Assembly: GCA_021442155.1 (NCBI GenBank)
Contig: CM038221.1
Span: 153,503,601-153,567,600, forward strand
Length of the DNA stretch: 64,000 nucleotides
Direction of reading: 5' to 3'
Source: Cymbidium sinense
Lineage: Eukaryota; Streptophyta; Magnoliopsida; Asparagales; Orchidaceae
Shown here: positions 57,601-64,000 of the stretch, piece after piece
How the letters are laid out: every line of letters begins with the position of its first letter
How positions within the stretch are numbered: position 1 is the first letter of the stretch
Translations under genes and position numbers: made by a program
The notes under the pieces: generated by a model
Seen by the model: only the letters and a program-made list of their open reading frames with translations
The model's database searches: none
Told to the model about the DNA's origin: nothing

Positions 57601-58589
57601 ACAAAACAACCAAGAATATCTGATCTACTTCAAAACCCATAAAAGAACAAGTTAAGAAGGGAGAAGATAAAATGAATAAAGAAAAGGAGGTTGTTCCAAA
57701 TATTCCTGGAATATAAAGAACACGTCCAAAATCAATAACACTCCCTCATCTAAAGGATATGAAGAAGAAGAGAATGTGTTCCTTCTAAATCCAAAGGTCC
57801 GCATGACTCTTCGAGTAAAGCTCTGATTGAGGAAAATCAGTTTGACTCTGATTATGAGTTTGAATCCGCTAAGGTGTGCAATGCACCTACTTTAAAACAA
57901 TCATAGATCCATCGCCAGAGAGACTACACTCGTCACCTGCTCCTCCCGACATTTTAAAGAAATCACCCTCGAGAAACTCACAAAGTCGAGGATGACCTTC
58001 TATGTACCTCCTCCCCGAAAGCACGCCGAAGCCCGCTTTATAAATCCGGGGTGTCAAGAAGAAGATCCCGACGGTAATGCAAGTATCTCAAGAAGTTATG
58101 CCCACAAAGGATACCAAAATATTACTCTCCAAAATGCAAAGCCTAATGCGCAAACATGGGGTCCAGGCTGGAGCGAGTAAGCAAAGGACTAAGCTCTTTG
58201 AAATGATGTGAAAAGGTTCTCAAACCATTGGTAAGAGAAATAAACACACTACCAAAGGCCTTGGTTTCATCCAAGACAATGGTCCACAGGATATATTCTA
58301 CCGTAATGTGAATTGTCGAGAGTGATGATGAGGATGAGAATTTCATTCTTAATGTACTCACAAATAATGAAGAAGTGTGACGAAGAGCTCAAGATGGTGG
58401 GAGGCCTACTATGGATGAACTTAAAAAATTAACTTGGGAACCGAGGAGATCCTCGCCCAACGCTCATCGCTCTCAAGATAAAGTGGAAGAATTAAAACCT
58501 TGCTATGTGAATTCGGGATTTGGACATATGTTGAAATGCCGTGCTTATCCCCGACATAGGGTTCACAACCAAGTCACGCAAGCAAGCTC
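57601..58589 (+). other. Protease-RT spacer of the Tat-type element
   Basis: Low-complexity, K/E-rich coding-like sequence in mixed frames. 57992-58180 is open ('FYVPPPRKHAEARFINPGCQ'), as is 58411-58599 ('ELKKLTWEPRRSSPNAHRSQ'). It fits the long, poorly conserved spacer of Tat polyproteins. No domain recognised. Confidence 0.5.
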
Positions 58590-59230
58590 TAGCGAATGAG
58601 ATTGGAGGTTGAAGAACAAGTAATTGCAGAAACCAAGAAGCTCATTGAAGCTGGTTTTATTCGAGAAGAAAAATACGCTGACTGGATAGCTAATATTGTC
58701 CCCGTGAAAAAGAAGAATGGTCAGATTCGTATCTGTATCGACTTCAGGGATTTAAACAAAGCATGCCCAAAGGATGACTTTCCGCTCGATCGTAATCAGG
58801 ATAACACTTCAAACCACAACATGTTCTCATCACGGATCGTTACAATCAAATCAAGATGGCTCCTGAAGATGAGAAACATACCTCATTCAAGACGCCAATT
58901 GGCATATATTGCTATACAGTCATGCCCTTCGGCTTGAAGAATGCTGGAGCTACATACCAAAGAGCTATGACGCGAATCTTTGACGAGTTGATTCATCAAA
59001 AAGTAGAGTGCTATGTTGATGACCTCGTTGTCAAGAGTATAGATCGCAAAGATCATCTCGATGATTTAAGGATTGTCTTTGAAAGAATCAGAAAATATGA
59101 TCTCAAGATGAATCCTCTGCGCTGAGTCTCTTCTGAAAGTTTCTTGATACAGGCGCCGTGGATTGAAATCGATCCCAACAAAATCAAAGCAATTGAAATG
59201 CCTCCTCCAAGGAGTCTTCGCCTTCGCCCA
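58590..59230 (+). pseudogene. Reverse transcriptase of the Tat-type element
   Basis: 58596-58790 reads 'KLIEAGFIREEKYADWIANI', 'VPVKKKNGQIRICI', 'DFRDLNKACPKDDFPL'. After a frameshift, 58856-59125 continues 'MAPEDEKHTSFKTPIGIYCY', 'TVMPFGLKNAGATYQRAMTR' and 'CYVDDLVVKS', with the catalytic YVDD intact (59012-59023), then 'DLRIVFERIRKYDLKMNPL'. One or two frameshifts separate otherwise well-preserved blocks. This is the best-preserved enzyme of the element. Confidence 0.9.
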
Positions 59231-60440
59231 TACAAGGACATCTCGCATTCATTAAGATTTATATCAAACTGTGATGTCGCACTTTGCAAAATTAATGAAG
59301 AAAGATACTCCTTTCAAGTGGGACGAAGAATGTCAAGAGGCCTTCGACAGTATCAAGAAATATCTGTTGAACCCACCCATTCTTGCAGCTCTAATCCCAA
59401 GAAAGCCTCTCATCTTGTACACAAGAAGAATCTCTAGTGCTTTGTCAAAGATAATGAGGAAGGAAAGGAGAATGTTATACTATATTAAGACTAATGGAGC
59501 GAGTTATTTCCAATCGAGATTGACGACGCACGCTAAAAGTTACATGCTATCTCATAAAATTACCCTTATCTCAAGGATCGATCCGAAGTTCTTGATGACA
59601 AGACCAACGACGCGACGATGCGCAGCATTTTCCTTCTTATTTGATATTACATATGTCCCTGGAAGGGCAAATTCTAAGATTTTCTTGCTCATCCCATACC
59701 CAGACTCATTACTTAACGATGATCTTCCGATGAGCAAATCATGCACATATATGAAAAGAAAAAAAGAAATGTGGGAATTGTATTTTGATGGAGCTTCCCC
59801 ATTAGATATACTCAACCCTCAAATCTTCCAAAGGCGGTATCGGCCTCATCTCGATCACACTGGTGGCATACCGAGACATTCTTATAAATTAACTCAACTC
59901 AACCAACAACGAAGCGTAATATGAAGCGTTGGTGTGTTTAGGAAGCCATTTCCATGGGAGTCCGAATTTATGGCGATTTATTCTCAACTCATTAATCAAG
60001 TTGCCTTTACAAAATCAAATTGAATTGGCCTACTATCACAAACGAAGTTCTCGAAGCATGAAGCAAATTCCAAATGTCATTATGACTGAGTCTCCAGAGG
60101 AATAAAGTTGACCGCTAATTAAAGAAATGGCATGGATGACAACGACACATACCACTAATTGTCAGTCCTGAGCCGATAAATTTAAAATCACCGGAAGAGG
60201 GTCATCAAACATAAATCGCCAGGGCTTACGTTGCTCCCTTACACTCCCTTACAAATCACTTCAAAGTCAACAAGACAAGCTTCAAACCATTCCGGATGAA
60301 AGACTTCAACCCGAGGAAGTGCCAAAACCACAATGAAATCCTTATAAGAAGAGAAGGAAGACGGAGATGCCTTCGTCGACTACTTCAAAGGAAAATTGCC
60401 AAGTAAGTCGATACCGCACAACTCGAGAAAAGGCTTCAAT
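59231..60440 (+). pseudogene. RNase H and second (archaeal-type) RNase H
   Basis: 59271-59924 is open for 217 codons: 'LMKKDTPFKWDEECQEAFDS', 'KYLLNPPILAALIPRKPLIL' (RT thumb/RNase H), later 'FDITYVPGRANSK' and then 'MWELYFDGASPLD' (YFDGAS at 59781-59798). The last is the start of the additional RNase H domain characteristic of Tat elements. The interior has lost segments, including the DEF-type catalytic block, by short deletions. Confidence 0.85.
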
Positions 60441-61440
60441 TATATGCTTATTGGCAATACTGATCGTAGATCCTTCAACATGTGGCTATGTTTGGGAATA
60501 GAAGAAGCCAACAAGTAATTGTTGAAATCCATCAAGGACTTTGGCACCAATCAGTCCTAAAATGGCTTTCAAAGTTAAAAGAATTGGATATCATCGCCTA
60601 TGGTAAAAGATCATCAATCATGCCAAGAGATGCCATGAATGTCGTCCACGCAGAACATAATTCATCACCAAATCTTGCACCAACGATATAAGATCTCGCC
60701 GCTTGAGGGACGATGTAATTGGACCAATTGATCCGCCATCATCACCGGTCACCGCTTCATTTTAGAAACACCGATTATTTCTCCAAGTGGTCGCAATTTA
60801 AAGGTTACGTTAACAAGACTAACTTCTTACCCACAATATTGTTTATAGATTTGGTGTACCAATCATTTCGCATAAGTCCTTCAAAAACACTAAAGTTTAT
60901 AAATTCACGATCGACATAAGATTGATCATGATATTCAATTTATAATCCGAGCAAAATACGCATTTAATAAAACACTACCAAATTGGAAAAATTCTCACAA
61001 GAAATAAAAGGGAGTGGCATACCAAACTTGTGGAAGCGTTATGGGCTTACGGACCACTTACAAGACTCCTACAAAGTCTACTCCTCACTACTGTAAGTCG
61101 GCGCTTTGCCACTGAAGTTGAACTACCTTCGCCCGGTAGCCATTCAACAAAATCTCACCCAAGATGAGAATGCTCGTCTGGATGGAAGAGCTTGACGCGC
61201 TTGACGAGTCGCTCCAAGCTCAAAGAAAATCTAAGTCTATCGAGAATGTCCGAGTATTCGATCATACAAGACGCCCTCGAAGCTTTTCGTGAAGGAAATT
61301 CCGGGTCGAGAAGACCGATCATCCCTCATCGCAGAATCGGTAAATTTGAACCTGATGGGAAGGACCTTTGTTATTGAAAAGGTCTATCGAGGAGAGCGAT
61401 GCGGACTTCAAAGGTGAAAGGCCACGCCGCCAATCAACGG
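60441..61440 (+). pseudogene. Integrase remnant of the Tat-type element
   Basis: Recognisable in pieces: 'EIHQGLWHQSVL'-like zinc-binding wording (60520-60560), 'HRFI..TDYFSKW' (TDYFSKW at 60770-60790), 'TKLVEALWAYGPLTR' (61015-61060), 'EYSIIQDALEAF' region and the C-terminal 'IGKFEPDGKDLCY', then 'GLSRRAMR' (61338-61405). The DDE residues cannot be read in one frame. Confidence 0.8.
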
Positions 61441-63100
61441 ATTTAAAGAAATATTACATGAAAGATTGACACATCGTGATTTGAAAATCTTTATCGAAAC
61501 ACTTATTTTTTCATTGGAAATTCTCTTGTAACACAAGAACGATAAAATAATAAAATCTGTTGAGGGGCATTTTTTAAAATTTTATAAGAAAGTATCGCGC
61601 TCTCGGTAAAGACAGAGCCTTTCTTTCTCTTTGGCTGACATCGCTGCGTCAGATCCCCACGCGCATACTCAAAATTATGTGTTCAAATTTCAAATTTAAA
61701 AGTCTGACCAAAGAAGAAAAAACTTCAAGTCTCAGAACTTCAACAAACCAAGTTGGATATACATTTATCATCCCACTTCAAATCTAAAGAAGTATAAGGT
61801 GACTCAACACGCCAAAATATGGCCAGCCACGGTCTGATTACTCAACACGCCACAAAGGCCGTAGTAAGAGATCCCCATCTGCTTAGGATAAAATCCTTCA
61901 TCAATTGTTCAAGTCCACGACTCAAGTAAGGTCTGACTCAACACGCCAAAATATTACCGAAGTCGCACAGACTGCTACTCAACACGCCACAAAGCCGTAG
62001 TAAGGATCCTCCTACTTCATTAGTTCAAGACAAGAGCATCCAAATCCCCAAATCTCTCCAACTTGGTGAGTTCAAGTGCCCTGACGGGAAATTATCCCTA
62101 TTGGTCGTAGGTCATCTCTCAAAATTCTACAACAAACAAATATATCCTTACTAAAAAGGCACTAAGCCGAAGTTTGGAATCAAATACAAAATCTCAACTC
62201 CTTCAGTAAGTCTATCAAAGCAGAAAGCAAAGACCGAAGGAAATTCTTCTTCACTAAGTCCGATAAAGCAAAAAGCAGAGGACCGAAGAAGCTATCCCAA
62301 TGTTCGTACAAGGCTAAATGCCGAACTAAGGGAGTTTTTATCATCAAGAGGTTCATTACATGTGCAAAGCACAGATGATGACTTGCCATTGATCCAACAC
62401 AAGTTTTTAGGCCGTCGCATTTATCCTTCTACAAGCCGCCAAAGCGTAAAAGTTGGGGTATGTAATTATCAGACGCTCGATGAATCTGAGATGATTCGTG
62501 ACTTTCTCCATCAAATCCATCAAAGCATGAAGCCGGGATAAAGGGAGGCACAAGATACGAAACCTCGAGATGAAATCTTCAATAAGTCCGTCAAAGCACA
62601 AAGCACAGGACCGAAGACATTTCTATCTCATCAACTCCATCAAGTCCGTTAGGGCACAAAGCCGTGGGAGGAAATCAAATCCCAAAGTAGATGAAATCTT
62701 CAACAAGTCCACAAAGCATAAAGCAGGACCAAGACATTCTCATCCACTCCATCAAGTCACAAAGCATAAAACCAATGGGATTTTCATCTTTTCAATAATC
62801 TAAAACCTTTAAGAAGAGAAATCATGGAACAACATGATTGTTGGTCTAGATTTTATTCATGAAAATTGCACAAGTACATATGAGATGATATGTAAAGTAA
62901 AGAGAAAATACATCAAGGAGACGTAGAGATCTAAGTCGAGATACAATAATAACAAAGCCTCACTTTCCGCTCAGCTTTGTAAATCCTCTACGACCTTCGA
63001 GTCGCTTCAAAGATCGACCATGCACGATGTCGTCCAAACCGCCGTTGTTCCCTCTCGTTCGCCGAGTTCGGTTTATCTTGCTCGCTGGTTTGTATGATGA
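61441..63100 (+). repeat. Post-pol non-coding region with two tandem arrays
   Basis: First array (61803-62010): two units of about 130 bp, each with two 'ctcaacacgcca' words and 'aaggccgtagtaag' or 'aagccgtagtaag'. Second array (62190-62790): many units of roughly 45-60 bp built on 'aagtc(c/t)(a/g)tcaaagca(g/c/t)aaagc', 'aggaccgaag' and 'catcaagtcc'. No open frame of note. Such repeat-rich 3' regions are usual in Tat elements. Confidence 0.75.
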
Positions 63101-64000
63101 CGAATGCTTAAGCTCCCTCCAGGCTTCAATTTTAGTAGTGACGCTTTCAATTTGAGCACCAATGTCGTAGACTCACCACGGTTCTCTTAAAGCCGGAGCT
63201 CTTTTCAAATTCATCAAGCAAAGTCACCGCCAGTCTAACGCTCTCGCTCTCTCGACAATGAAACTCTGAATTAACTATGCCAAGGTTTTTCATCTGACTT
63301 CAAATTCTCCTCACATAAAGCCTCCCAATAATTGCCTTCACCCAATCCAAAGTGAGCCGAAGTCAAGACTATGTTGGCTCTCTTGAAAAGCGCCGAATGA
63401 TATCACAGCCGTGGTCCAACCGAGATCACCACGTAAGAAAGTCACATTCTCTTCATAAATACGCTCATTGCGTGGGTCCGCATGTGATGCGTGCCTCCAA
63501 TGAATTTCTGAAGAGTAATCGGCCCCTTCAAGCTCTAGAAAACGGAGGAAGATGAGGAAAGGTAGTAACATGTTAAAAAAAAAAGAGAGGGGAATTATCG
63601 TGTCATACCCGAATTAAAAGCCCCAACATGAGGGTGTACTCCTTCAAATGATCGGCCATATGCGTATGACACCTACTACCGCTTTCATCATAGTAGGCGT
63701 AAGCCTCACCGTAATCTTGGTCTCTCATCCCCGATGTTTCACCGAGTAAGCTTTAAAAGAAACTCGTAAGGAACCAGTCCCAAAAGGAGCGAGTGGTGGG
63801 AACGAAAGGTTCTCCGTCATTTCGTGAAGATCGGCCTAAAATCTTCAAATGGAATCGACGTAGCAGAGCAACCGCCGCTAGGAAAGTCAACTCCAAAATC
63901 CCCAAAGGAACCGGCTCCATGCTAACAGACATTCTTGGCCCTAGATTTGCTTCTTCTGAGTTAAGAGGCGTGGAACTGGCTACCGACCAATCACAAGCTC
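63101..64000 (-). other. Possible antisense coding segment in the Tat 3' region
   Basis: More GC-balanced than its surroundings. On minus 63571-63338 is open for 77 codons ('LEGADYSSEIHWRHASHADP', 'NVTFLRGDLGWTTAVISFGA', 'FQESQHSLDFGSLWIG') and similar wording continues to about 63300 in another frame ('GGFM', 'EEN', 'DEKPWHS'). Extra antisense ORFs are known in some Tat elements. I cannot name the family and the frame is broken, so the coding claim is weak. Confidence 0.3.

Larger units (their letters stand above)
48014..64000 (+). mobile_element. Tat-type Ty3/gypsy retrotransposon (runs off the window)
   Basis: A 5.4-kb LTR (about 48014-53402) is followed by remnants of gag, protease, RT, RNase H with a second RNase H, and integrase in that order, then over 2.5 kb of non-coding, repeat-rich DNA. 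The RT wording ('DFRDLNKACPKDDFPL', 'MPFGLKNAGATYQRAM', 'CYVDDLVVKS') and the extra 'ELYFDGAS' RNase H are marks of the Tat lineage, whose elements have very long LTRs and 3' regions. The 3' LTR would lie right of the window. Pairing of this LTR with this internal region is inferred from adjacency and family size. Frames are broken throughout. Confidence 0.82.

Overview
This is plant nuclear DNA: AT-rich, intron-bearing, and dominated by plant Ty3/gypsy LTR retrotransposons. A fragment of the ethylene-signalling gene EIN2 carries the 'YIDLxKW' wording that I associate with monocots (dicots usually have 'YVDPGKW'). A non-grass monocot with very long introns, such as a palm, would fit, but that placement is inference.

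One host gene spans the window on the + strand: the organelle-targeted DNA helicase RECG (RECG1 type). Five exons are recognisable (1884-2085, 20549-20709, 32289-32370, 38834-38923, 40204-40437). They join in phase and give about 256 codons of the wedge/OB region and the start of the helicase domain. Introns are about 18.5, 11.6, 6.5 and 1.3 kb, followed by one longer than 23.5 kb that runs off the right edge. The exon with Walker A is not in the window. Everything else lies in RECG introns.

Intron A (2086-20548) holds a decayed antisense Reina-like chromovirus (about 8.8-19.5 kb). Two LTR-type insertions interrupt it: one at 11519-13114, and a 5,033-bp solo LTR of a Tat-type family (14200-19232, target duplication CATAT). 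An EIN2 fragment sits inside that solo LTR. Intron B (20710-32288) holds a complete Tekay/Del-type chromovirus (21700-28405, target duplication CATCC) and a short SINE fragment flanked by perfect 147-bp direct repeats. Intron C (32371-38833) holds a decayed copy of the preceding exon and a 951-bp PIF/Harbinger-like element (TTA duplication). Intron D (38924-40203) holds a 212-bp tandem duplication.

Intron E (40438 to the edge) is a nest of the Tat-type LTR family. A + strand copy (40981-42204 and 46320-about 48013) is split by a - strand solo LTR (42205-46319). A third copy (about 48014-53402) looks like the 5' LTR of a long Tat element whose gag, protease, RT, RNase H, second RNase H and integrase remnants run from 53.4 to 61.4 kb, followed by repeat-rich 3' non-coding DNA. 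The LTRs contain CG-rich 330-bp tandem repeats, arrays of short CACGCC/GGCGTG hairpins and CT-rich leaders. All retroelement reading frames are broken, mostly by short indels. The two LTRs of the 21700-28405 element also differ mainly by indels, which suggests residual sequencing error in repeats as well as decay. No tRNA, rRNA, CRISPR array or bacterial-type operon was seen.
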